Assembly: GCA_900550315.1 (NCBI GenBank) | Contig: URRK01000127.1 | Coordinates: forward strand, 1 to 5,191 | Direction: 5' to 3' | DNA: 5,191 nucleotides | DNA from: an uncultured Oscillospiraceae bacterium | GTDB lineage: Bacteria > Bacillota > Clostridia > Oscillospirales > Acutalibacteraceae | Shown here: piece by piece, positions 1 to 5,191 of the stretch | How positions within the stretch are numbered: position 1 is the first letter of the stretch | Layout of the letters: the number at the start of each line of letters is the position of its first letter | Made by a program: the position numbers and the translations under genes | The notes under the pieces: generated by a model | What the model was told of the DNA's origin: nothing | The model's database searches: none | Seen by the model: only the letters and a program-made list of their open reading frames with translations

Positions 1-251
1 AAATCTACCACATAAAAAGCGTTGGTTGGGGTCTGCTTTTCGCCGGAGTAAACAAGCCCTTTGGGAAAACACAAAACATCCCCGGCAACGGCAGTTTGGC
101 TGCCGGTTTTAAAGTGGTAGCAAATGCTGCCGGCAGTTAGCAGCACCAGCCCGTCGCAGGGGCGGGCAAAGGCGGTTGGCCGCTGCCAGTTTTTTGTTGT
201 AATGTGGTGCGCGGCCAGCACCTGCCGCACGGTAATGTTGTAAGCTTCCAT
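1..251 (-). CDS. AraC-family transcriptional regulator, N-terminal cupin part (C-terminus outside window)
   Basis: Reading leftward from the ATG at 251-249 gives 83 residues with no stop before the window edge. The translation begins MEAYNITVRQVLAAHHITTK. It shows the pattern of the AraC-type ligand-binding cupin: a D-G-L-V-L-L strand (residues 33-38) ending in A-G-S, then A-G-D-V-L-C-F-P-K-G (56-65) followed by V-Y-S. In this family the cupin senses a small molecule, and a C-terminal pair of helix-turn-helix motifs binds DNA; that part is not in view. The start is supported by GGAGG at 261-257, 5 nt upstream, and a consensus promoter behind it. The gene is divergent from the activase-GRE-GH2 operon, so it is probably the local regulator, and a sugar-related effector is plausible. 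A cupin protein of another kind cannot be fully excluded without the DNA-binding half. Confidence 0.82.
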   Translation of the reverse strand, partial: MEAYNITVRQVLAAHHITTKNWQRPTAFARPCDGLVLLTAGSICYHFKTGSQTAVAGDVLCFPKGLVYSGEKQTPTNAFYVVD

Positions 252-277
252 TTTAGCCTCCGCTGCTGTTTTATTCA

Positions 278-306
278 ATTATACAAGCAATAAATTGCGG
301 TGTCAA
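278..306 (-). promoter_or_regulatory. Consensus sigma-A promoter of the AraC-type regulator
   Basis: On the minus strand TTGACA (306-301) and TATAAT (283-278) both match the consensus exactly and are separated by exactly 17 bp. The predicted start lies about 7 bp below the -10 box, leaving a leader of roughly 20 nt before ATG 251, with GGAGG inside it. A full-consensus promoter suggests strong basal transcription unless repressed. Confidence 0.85.
287..298. promoter_or_regulatory. Inverted repeat in promoter spacer, possible operator
   Basis: GCAAT (287-291) and ATTGC (294-298) form a perfect 5-bp inverted repeat around AA. It sits inside the 17-bp spacer between the -35 and -10 boxes of the regulator promoter, where a bound protein would block RNA polymerase. 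The position fits a repressor or autoregulatory site. The repeat is short and could be chance in AT-rich DNA. Confidence 0.35.
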
Positions 307-335
307 TACGGTTTTAAATTATTTTTTTGAACGAA

Positions 336-363
336 ATGTGCAATTTTTTGGCGGGTATGTGCA
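336..363 (+). promoter_or_regulatory. Direct-repeat operator, candidate AraC-type activator site
   Basis: ATGTGCA occurs at 336-342 and again at 357-363. The copies are in the same orientation and start 21 bp apart, two turns of B-DNA. Tandem half-sites at this spacing are typical for AraC-family regulators, as in the araI1-araI2 pair. The second copy ends directly against the candidate -35 box at 364-369, the usual place for an activator touching sigma factor. A partial reverse copy (ATGCAC, 423-428) lies in the leader. The repeat is seen directly; its assignment to the divergent regulator is inference. Confidence 0.6.
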
Positions 364-391
364 TTGCGTTTTGCTCCAAAAAAGCCATAAT
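364..391 (+). promoter_or_regulatory. Candidate activator-dependent promoter of the activase-GRE-GH2 operon
   Basis: TTGCGT (364-369) and CATAAT (386-391) are separated by 16 bp. The -10 box matches 5 of 6 bases; the -35 box matches only TTG. The weak -35 box next to the ATGTGCA repeat fits a promoter that needs an activator. Transcription would start near 398, giving a leader of about 80 nt before ATG 480. The leader has only a weak possible hairpin (AGGTT 403-407 with AACCT 417-421). Confidence 0.45.
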
Positions 392-479
392 TAAGGGTAG
401 TAAGGTTTAAAAATGTAACCTAATGCACGCAGCCAAACAATAGTTTTAAAAAAGGCTTTAAGTAAAAGGGGGCAGTAAA

Positions 480-1415
480 ATGCAAGGAACTGTTTTTGAT
501 TTAAAGCGCTTTGCGGTGCATGACGGCAACGGAATTCGCACCACGCTGTTTTTTAAGGGGTGCCCGCTTGCCTGCAAGTGGTGCCACAATCCGGAGGGAA
601 TGAGCCCCAACCCGCAGCTGGCGCTGTTTTTAAATAAATGCAGCGGCTGCGGGGCCTGCGCCGCCCTTTGCAATTGCCACGCAATAACCTTAGGCAAGCA
701 CCGCTTTAACCGGGCGGGCTGCACCGCCTGCGGCCGCTGTGCCGAGCAGTGCCCTACGGGGGCTTTAAAAAAATACGGCAGCAAAAAAACGGTTGAACAG
801 CTGCTGCCGCCGCTAACCGAGGACAAGGATTTTTTTAAAGCCACCGGCGGCGGGGTTACGCTTTCGGGCGGGGAGCCGCTTTTGCAGGCAGATTTTTGCG
901 CCGAGCTGTTGGCGGCACTGCGGGCAAAAAATATTCATACCGCGGTAGATACCTGCGGTTTTGTTCAAACTGCGGCGCTGCAAAAGGTTTTGCCGTTTAC
1001 CAACCAATTTTTGTTTGATGTTAAAGCTATTGACCCGGCCGTACACCTCCGCTGCACCGGGCAGAGGAATGAACTGATTTTAAAAAATCTGCTGTACTTA
1101 AACCGCCAGGGCTGCAATATTGAGGTGCGGGTACCGTTGGTTTTGGGGCTAAACAGCGGCGAAATGCCCAAAATTGCGGCGTTTTTAAAACCGCTGAAAA
1201 GCGTTAAAAAGGTTAAGCTGCTGCCTTACCACGGGTTTATGCAGTCTAAGTACCTTTCCGTTGGCCAAACGCTGCCCCTAACGGGTAACCCAACTCCAAG
1301 CAAAGGGCAATTGCAAGCGGCGGCCGAGCTTTTTAAAGCGCAGGGCCTTATAACCGAGGTTGGCACCCTGCAACAAAATGGCTCTGCAACAAAGCAGGGG
1401 GCGGGGGAGCCTTAA
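480..1415 (+). CDS. Glycyl radical enzyme activating enzyme (radical SAM, two extra 4Fe-4S clusters)
   Basis: This 311-residue protein uses S-adenosylmethionine and a reduced 4Fe-4S cluster to abstract a hydrogen from the glycine of its partner GRE, switching that enzyme on. The radical-SAM motif is C28-x3-C32-x2-C35, within K-G-C-P-L-A-C-K-W-C-H-N-P-E. A ferredoxin-like insert follows, with Cys 54, 57, 60 and 64 and Cys 81, 84, 87 and 91. The SAM-binding S-G-G-E-P is at 129-133 after G-G-G-V-T. Later family landmarks are D157-T-C-G, D180-V-K, the R217-V-P strand and L-L-P-Y-H-G (247-252). The insert groups it with activases of dehydratase/lyase GREs and not with the short pyruvate formate-lyase activase. 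The start has AGGGGG at 467-472, 7 nt upstream. The first insert cluster lacks the usual Pro after its fourth Cys (C64-N-C66). The GRE it presumably activates lies 279 bp downstream on the same strand. Confidence 0.95.
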   Translation: MQGTVFDLKRFAVHDGNGIRTTLFFKGCPLACKWCHNPEGMSPNPQLALFLNKCSGCGACAALCNCHAITLGKHRFNRAGCTACGRCAEQCPTGALKKYGSKKTVEQLLPPLTEDKDFFKATGGGVTLSGGEPLLQADFCAELLAALRAKNIHTAVDTCGFVQTAALQKVLPFTNQFLFDVKAIDPAVHLRCTGQRNELILKNLLYLNRQGCNIEVRVPLVLGLNSGEMPKIAAFLKPLKSVKKVKLLPYHGFMQSKYLSVGQTLPLTGNPTPSKGQLQAAAELFKAQGLITEVGTLQQNGSATKQGAGEP

Positions 1416-1506
1416 AAAGCAATACCGACAAAGGCTGCCAAACAAAGCGTTAAAGTAAAAATGAATAAGAATGAAATAAAAATAAACAAAATAACTACCT
1501 AAAAAA

Positions 1507-1606
1507 GGCAATTTTGCCCGGTGGGGGGGCGCAAAGGTAAAGTTAAAACGGCCGTTTTACCGCAAAATTTATTGCGGCGGCGCCCCAAAACGGGCAAAGA
1601 ATTGCC
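1507..1606. other. Large imperfect inverted repeat enclosing an inner palindrome and hairpin (candidate structured RNA or DNA element)
   Basis: The left arm 1507-1532 pairs with the right arm 1580-1606 in three blocks. GGCAAT (1507-1512) pairs with ATTGCC (1601-1606). TTTGCCCG (1513-1520) pairs with CGGGCAAA (1591-1598) across a 2-nt GA bulge. GGGGCGC (1526-1532) pairs with GCGCCCC (1580-1586) after a 5-by-4 internal loop. That makes 21 base pairs. The enclosed segment (1533-1579) can form two further stems side by side: GGTAAA (1536-1541) with TTTACC (1556-1561), or the 1544-1559 palindrome; and CCGCAA (1560-1565) with TTGCGG (1572-1577). Read on the plus strand it lacks a trailing T-tract, so it is not an ordinary terminator for the operon. 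It may set processing or relative stability of the activase and GRE messages. No known RNA family is recognised. Confidence 0.6.
1544..1559. repeat. Perfect 16-bp palindrome
   Basis: TAAAACGGCCGTTTTA is perfectly self-complementary, centred between 1551 and 1552. It lies in the core of the larger inverted repeat. It could be a protein-binding site in DNA, or a 6-bp stem with a GGCC loop in RNA. Confidence 0.6.
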
Positions 1607-1694
1607 CCAAAAAGTTGCCTAAAAAACGCACCAATAATAAAACAAACTAAAAACAAAGCGCAGAAAAACTGCCAAAAGAATAGGGGAATATTGT
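1607..1694 (+). promoter_or_regulatory. A-rich unstructured leader and ribosome binding site of the GRE gene
   Basis: The stretch is strongly A-rich and T-poor on the coding strand: in 1621-1680 I count 38 A and 4 T in 60 bases. It should stay single-stranded. It ends in AGGGG (1682-1686), 8 nt before ATG 1695. An open A-rich approach to a good ribosome site, right after a strong stem, suggests high translation of the GRE. A similar A-rich stretch covers 1441-1506 on the other side of the stem. I see no convincing second promoter and no gene between 1416 and 1694. Confidence 0.5.
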
Positions 1695-3902
1695 ATGAAT
1701 GGTTTTTGGAACCGGCTAGAGCAGGTTCGCCCCGAGCTGGAAAACGAATTTAAAACCGATTGCACCGTGCAAAACAGCGGGTTGTTGCCCGCCCAGCTAA
1801 AAGCGCGCTGCGCCGAAATTGCCGCGCAGTCCGGCCTTTCTCACACCCTAATAAAAGCGCAGCTGGAGGCATTTTTGTTAAAAAACGCCCCTATTGCTGT
1901 GTGCAGGGCCGGCTGGTTTGCCGACAGTTTACAGCACGAGAATATTATACTAAATTTGCGGGAACGGTGGCTGCAGCAGATTGGGAACGGCCCCTTGACC
2001 AAAACCCTGCAAGCACACCGTGCCGCGCAAACCACCCGCGCCTACACCGGGGAGGTTGATTTTGGCCACACCTGCCCGGACTGGCAGGCCATTTTAACGC
2101 TGGGGGTGCCCGGGCTGCTGCGGCGGGCCGAGCAGCAGCAAGCGGCGCTGCAAAAAAACGGCCCGTTAACCGCAGCGCAGCAGGAGTTTTACACTGCCCA
2201 AAAAACCGTTTACACGGCGCTTGGCTGCTATTTTGGCCGGGTGGCAAACGCCATGGAGCAGGCCGCCGGCGGAGAAAAACGGCTGCTTTTTAGCGCTAAA
2301 AATATGCGTGCTTTGCAAACGGCCGCGCCCCAAAACATTTTGCAGGCCATGCAGCTTATTTCGGCATTTTACTTTTTGCAGTCGTTTTTAGAGGGCACCA
2401 TTTGCCGCTCTATTGGCCGGTTAGATGTTTTACTGTACCCCTATTACCAAAACGATTTAAGCGAAGGGCGGTTTACCAAAGCCCAAATAGCTGAGCTGCT
2501 GGGTTTTTGGTTTTTAAGGTTTAAGGCCTACGGGGTAATTGCTAATTTGCCCTTTACCCTTTGCGGCTTAAACGGCCGGGGCAAAGATGTTACCAACAGC
2601 TTAAGCGAGCTGATAATTGAGGTTTACGGAGATTTAAGGGTAGAAAGCCCAAAACTGCACATTCGCTGCAATGCGCAAACGCCTAAAGAGCTGCTTTTAA
2701 AGGTGTTGGAGCTTATTCGCTCCGGCTGCAGCAGCTTTTTGCTGTGTTGGGACGATACGGTAAAATCGGCCCTTGTAAAGCTGGGTCAGGCGCCGCGGTT
2801 GGCCGAGAATTACATTATGGTTGGCTGTTACGAGCCGGCAGCCATTGGGGCCGAGGTGCCCTGTACCTGCGCCGGGCGGGTTAATTTATTAAAGGCGGCC
2901 GAGCTGGCCCTAACCGGTGGTTACGACCTTTTAACCGGCGAGCAAACAGGCTGCCACACCGGCAACGCTGCCGATTTTAAAACCTTTAAGGAATATTTTA
3001 ACGCCGTTTTGGCACAAACAGTTTTTTTGGCTAAAAAAACCATGCAGCTAATTACGGCTTACGAGCAGTATTACCCCGAACTGCACCCGTCGCCGTTGTT
3101 TTCCGGCACGCTGCAAAGCTGCGTGCAACGGGGCTGCGACGCTTACAGCGGCGGCGCGGTTTACAACAATACTTCGGTTTGCGGGTTGGGATTGGCCAGC
3201 GCGGCCGACGCGGTAATTGCCGTTAAAAAGCTGGTGTTTGAGGAAAAACGGCTTACGCTGCCGCAGCTTTTGGTCCTTTTAAAAAACAACTGGCAGGGGC
3301 AAGAGCAGCTGCGCCTTTACGCCCGCGGACGCCTGCCAAAGTACGGCAATAACAACCCCGAGGTTGATACCCTTGCGGCCGAGCTGACCGCCTGTCTGGC
3401 CGGCGCGCTGAACGGGCAGCCAAACGGGCGGGGCGGCGTTTTTCGGTGCGGAATGTTTTCGATTGATTGGGGGGCCGATTTTGGCCGACCTTGCGCGGCC
3501 TCGGCAAACGGGCGGCTGAGCGGCGAGCCGCTTTCTAAAAATATTGCGGCAACCCTTTCGGCCGATAAAGCCGGCGTAACCGGCCTTGTTCTTTCGGCCA
3601 CAAGGTTAAACCACACCGACCTGCCCAACGGCACGGTGTTGGACCTGGTTTTGCACCCCTCGGCCGTAAGCGGGGCAGAAGGTTTGCAGGCCTTATTGGG
3701 GCTGGTTCAAACCTACTTTAACCGCGGCGGCATGGCGGTGCATTTAAATGTATTAGACCCGGCCGTGTTGCGCCGGGCGCAGGCCGAGCCGCAAAATTAC
3801 GCAAATTTGCAAATTCGGCTTTGCGGGTGGAATGTTTATTTTAACGAGCTTTCTAAGCAGGAGCAGGACGCCTTTATTTTACAGGCGGAAAATAACGAAT
3901 AA
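1695..3902 (+). CDS. Glycyl radical enzyme of the PFL-like superfamily, uncharacterised subgroup (putative dehydratase/lyase)
   Basis: This 735-residue protein is a catalytic GRE with all core features. A D-F-G-H-T-C-P-D motif lies at 122-129. The active-site loop is V-G-C378-Y-E380-P; the Cys becomes the thiyl radical, and the Cys-x-Glu arrangement is that of dehydratases and related lyases, not the Cys-Cys of pyruvate formate-lyase. Y-N-N-T (490-493), S-A-N-G-R-L-S-G-E-P-L-S-K-N (603-616) and F-N-R-G-G are conserved barrel motifs. The radical glycine is G711 in I-R-L-C-G-W-N-V-Y-F, 24 residues from the end, as is normal. Oddities are Trp after the radical Gly where Tyr or Phe is usual, C-W-D-D (351-354) where N-D-E is common, and H-L-N-V in place of Q-x-N-V. 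It is slightly short for the dehydratase branch (about 780-850). It is activated by the upstream enzyme and lies 13 nt before the GH2 gene. Its substrate is unknown; a sugar or polyol derivative is inferred from context. Confidence 0.93.
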   Translation: MNGFWNRLEQVRPELENEFKTDCTVQNSGLLPAQLKARCAEIAAQSGLSHTLIKAQLEAFLLKNAPIAVCRAGWFADSLQHENIILNLRERWLQQIGNGPLTKTLQAHRAAQTTRAYTGEVDFGHTCPDWQAILTLGVPGLLRRAEQQQAALQKNGPLTAAQQEFYTAQKTVYTALGCYFGRVANAMEQAAGGEKRLLFSAKNMRALQTAAPQNILQAMQLISAFYFLQSFLEGTICRSIGRLDVLLYPYYQNDLSEGRFTKAQIAELLGFWFLRFKAYGVIANLPFTLCGLNGRGKDVTNSLSELIIEVYGDLRVESPKLHIRCNAQTPKELLLKVLELIRSGCSSFLLCWDDTVKSALVKLGQAPRLAENYIMVGCYEPAAIGAEVPCTCAGRVNLLKAAELALTGGYDLLTGEQTGCHTGNAADFKTFKEYFNAVLAQTVFLAKKTMQLITAYEQYYPELHPSPLFSGTLQSCVQRGCDAYSGGAVYNNTSVCGLGLASAADAVIAVKKLVFEEKRLTLPQLLVLLKNNWQGQEQLRLYARGRLPKYGNNNPEVDTLAAELTACLAGALNGQPNGRGGVFRCGMFSIDWGADFGRPCAASANGRLSGEPLSKNIAATLSADKAGVTGLVLSATRLNHTDLPNGTVLDLVLHPSAVSGAEGLQALLGLVQTYFNRGGMAVHLNVLDPAVLRRAQAEPQNYANLQIRLCGWNVYFNELSKQEQDAFILQAENNE

Positions 3903-3903
3903 C

Positions 3904-3908
3904 GGAGG
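3904..3908 (+). promoter_or_regulatory. Ribosome binding site that fixes the GTG start of the GH2 gene
   Basis: GGAGG lies 2 nt after the GRE stop codon and 7 nt before GTG 3916. The next in-frame start, ATG 3934, has no purine-rich site at a proper distance, so GTG is preferred. Confidence 0.8.
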
Positions 3909-3915
3909 AACAGCG

Positions 3916-5191
3916 GTGAGAAAAGTTTTAAACATGAACCGCTACTGGCGGTTTTGTCTGGCTAACCCTAAGCTGGAGGCCCTTTACAAGCAGCCCGAAC
4001 GGATTGATTTTTATCGGTTAAAGTGCGGATACAGTGACGGCTACACCTCCCTTTCGTACAACGACGCTGACTGGCAAACGGTGGAGCTGCCGCACGACCG
4101 TTTAACCGAGGAGGGGTTTTGCAAGGCCGAATCAAACTGGCACGGCGGGCGCAAACGCCGCTCCATGTGGTACCGAAAAACCTTTGCCATGCCGGCTGCG
4201 CTAAAGGGTAAGCACTTTTTGCTTAGCTTAGAGGGCATTGCCGTTACGGCCAAAATTTACTTTAACGGCGCGTTGGTTGGTCGCAGCTACACCCCGTACA
4301 CCGAGGTGCAGTTAGATTTAACCGAGCGTATGCATTTTGAAAAGCAGGCAAATGTTTTGGCCATTTACGCCGACCCTACCGAAATAAACGGCTGGTGGTG
4401 CGAGGGGGCCGGTTTGGTTCGCCCGGCGTACTTAATTGTAAAAGAGCCGGTACATATTACGCACAACGGCCTTTGGGCCGCCCCGGCCCCTATTGAGGGG
4501 GAAAATTGGCGCCTGCCGGCCGAAACCGAGGCAGAAAACGGCACCGATACCCCGCAGGTTGTAACGGTAAAAACAACGCTGCTTAACGCCCAAAATCAAG
4601 CAGTTGTAACAGCGGTTTCCAGCCCGGTTTTGCTGCAGCCGGGGCAGCGGGCAGCGCTGCAAACCACAGCCACAGTACAAAATCCCCGGCTGTGGGATGT
4701 TGAAAGCCCGCATTTGTATACTTTAAAGGCCGAGCTGATGAACAAGGCTGGCACGTTGTTAGACGCCGAAACCGCCCCGGTAGGCTTTAGAACCGTTACC
4801 TTTACCGCCGACCATGGCTGCTTTTTAAACGGCCGGCCATTAAAAATTAAGGGCATTGCTGTTCACTCCGACCACGCCTGCGTGGGTGCGGGGATAACAA
4901 AATCGGTTATAGAATATCGCGTAAAGCAGCTGAAAAAGGCCGGGGCTAACGCTTACCGCTGCGCCCACCACCCCCACCCAAGGGAGGTTTACGACGCCTG
5001 CGACAAATTTGGCCTTTTGGTGTTGGATGAAAACCGCTTTTTTGGCACGGGGGAGGACATTTTAAACGGTGTGCGCCAAATGGTACGGCGGGATCGCCCG
5101 CACCCGTGCGTATTTATGTACGCCTTGTTTAATGAGGAGCCCCTGCAGGGCAGCTTTGAGGGGCAGCAGATTTTTAAACGGCTGCGGCGGG
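3916..5191 (+). CDS. Glycoside hydrolase family 2 enzyme (beta-galactosidase/beta-glucuronidase-like), C-terminus outside window
   Basis: From GTG 3916 the frame stays open for 425 codons to the window edge. Members are retaining glycosidases that cleave beta-linked galactosides, glucuronides, mannosides and related substrates. The N-terminal jelly-roll domain shows N-D-A-D-W, L-P-H-D (58-61), W-Y-R-K (85-88) and G-W-W-C-E-G-A-G-L-V-R (159-169), a form of the usual W-Y-P-G-A-G-I-Y-R. A beta-sandwich domain follows. The barrel begins near F-L-N-G-R-P-L-K-I-K-G (303-313) with H-S-D-H (317-320). R348-C-A-H-H-P matches the R-x-S-H-Y-P strand, and D371-E-N-R follows. N406-E407 is the acid/base site; the nucleophile Glu is beyond the window. 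There is no signal peptide, so it is cytoplasmic and needs an imported substrate. An acidic loop near 201-216 may be an insertion. The 13-nt gap to the GRE gene indicates co-translation. The exact sugar specificity cannot be set from this part. Confidence 0.9.
   Translation, partial: MRKVLNMNRYWRFCLANPKLEALYKQPERIDFYRLKCGYSDGYTSLSYNDADWQTVELPHDRLTEEGFCKAESNWHGGRKRRSMWYRKTFAMPAALKGKHFLLSLEGIAVTAKIYFNGALVGRSYTPYTEVQLDLTERMHFEKQANVLAIYADPTEINGWWCEGAGLVRPAYLIVKEPVHITHNGLWAAPAPIEGENWRLPAETEAENGTDTPQVVTVKTTLLNAQNQAVVTAVSSPVLLQPGQRAALQTTATVQNPRLWDVESPHLYTLKAELMNKAGTLLDAETAPVGFRTVTFTADHGCFLNGRPLKIKGIAVHSDHACVGAGITKSVIEYRVKQLKKAGANAYRCAHHPHPREVYDACDKFGLLVLDENRFFGTGEDILNGVRQMVRRDRPHPCVFMYALFNEEPLQGSFEGQQIFKRLRR

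Larger units (their letters stand above)
1498..1626. repeat. 9-bp direct repeat flanking the structured intergenic element
   Basis: CCTAAAAAA occurs at 1498-1506 and 1618-1626, and the next four bases also match at three positions (GGCA against CGCA). The first copy abuts the hairpin element, and the second begins 11 bp past its right arm. AGGCAA (1506-1511) and TTGCCT (1615-1620) are also inverted partners. The arrangement resembles the target duplication and terminal inverted repeats of a tiny miniature element, but A-tracts are common here, so chance is a real alternative. Confidence 0.35.

Noticed and set aside
458..844. Minus-strand open frame of 128 codons overlapping the activase start
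   Set aside because: It lies antisense to the radical-SAM motif of a clear activase, has no recognisable domain, and its composition mirrors the coding strand.
1278..1511. Minus-strand open frame crossing the activase end and the gap
   Set aside because: The Phe/Tyr-rich stretch is simply the complement of the A-rich spacer. There is no good ribosome site, and it ends inside the structured element.
1507..1606. Integron attC site or CRISPR repeat unit
   Set aside because: There is a single copy with no spacer array, no integrase or cas genes, and the expected attC core sites are not paired at the ends.
1615..1643. Possible internal promoter for the GRE gene, TTGCCT-17-TAAAAC
   Set aside because: Both boxes are poor matches, and A-rich sequence produces such pairs easily; listed only as a possibility to test by start-site mapping.
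1945..2247. Minus-strand open frame of 100 codons inside the GRE gene (and similar ones at 3253-3634)
   Set aside because: These are Arg/Ala/Pro-rich antisense shadows within a GRE that aligns to its family along its whole length; no ribosome site supports them.
1695..3902. Pyruvate formate-lyase itself
   Set aside because: The active site reads G-C-Y-E, not the adjacent Cys-Cys pair, and the activase carries a two-cluster ferredoxin insert that the PFL activase lacks.
3934..3936. ATG as alternative start of the GH2 gene
   Set aside because: It has no purine-rich ribosome site at a proper distance, while GTG 3916 has GGAGG 7 nt upstream and keeps the frame.

Overview
The window looks like an accessory carbohydrate-use locus from an anaerobic Clostridia-type bacterium (Bacillota). 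It holds an oxygen-sensitive glycyl radical enzyme (GRE), its two-ferredoxin radical-SAM activase, a cytoplasmic GH2 glycosidase, strong GGAGG-type ribosome sites and a consensus sigma-A promoter. Codon use is distinctive: reading the frames by hand I found only TTT for Phe and only ATT or ATA for Ile in all four genes. That suggests one shared genomic background. The genus cannot be named from sequence alone.

Layout. (1) 1-251, minus strand: the N-terminal cupin half of an AraC-family regulator, cut by the window edge. (2) 252-479: divergent control region. The regulator has a perfect TTGACA-17-TATAAT promoter with an inverted repeat in its spacer. The rightward promoter has a poor -35 box and is preceded by two ATGTGCA copies exactly 21 bp apart, as expected for an AraC-activated promoter. 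(3) 480-1415, plus: GRE-activating enzyme. (4) 1416-1694: a 279-bp gap that is not empty. It contains a roughly 100-nt long imperfect hairpin enclosing a second structured zone (1507-1606), a flanking 9-bp direct repeat, and a very A-rich, T-poor leader ahead of the next start codon. (5) 1695-3902, plus: a 735-residue GRE with a GCYE active-site loop and an unusual RLCGW glycyl-radical motif. (6) 3916-5191, plus: the first 425 residues of a GH2 glycosidase, starting at GTG 13 nt after the GRE stop and running off the window.

Interpretation. The regulator probably senses a small molecule and turns on the activase-GRE-GH2 operon. The GH2 enzyme would release a sugar or aglycone inside the cell. 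The GRE, which has the Cys-x-Glu loop of the dehydratase/lyase types and not the Cys-Cys of pyruvate formate-lyase, would then do radical chemistry on that product or a derivative. The substrate is not determinable here. The points most worth a second look are the GRE-GH2 coupling, the divergent GRE loop, and the structured element between activase and GRE.
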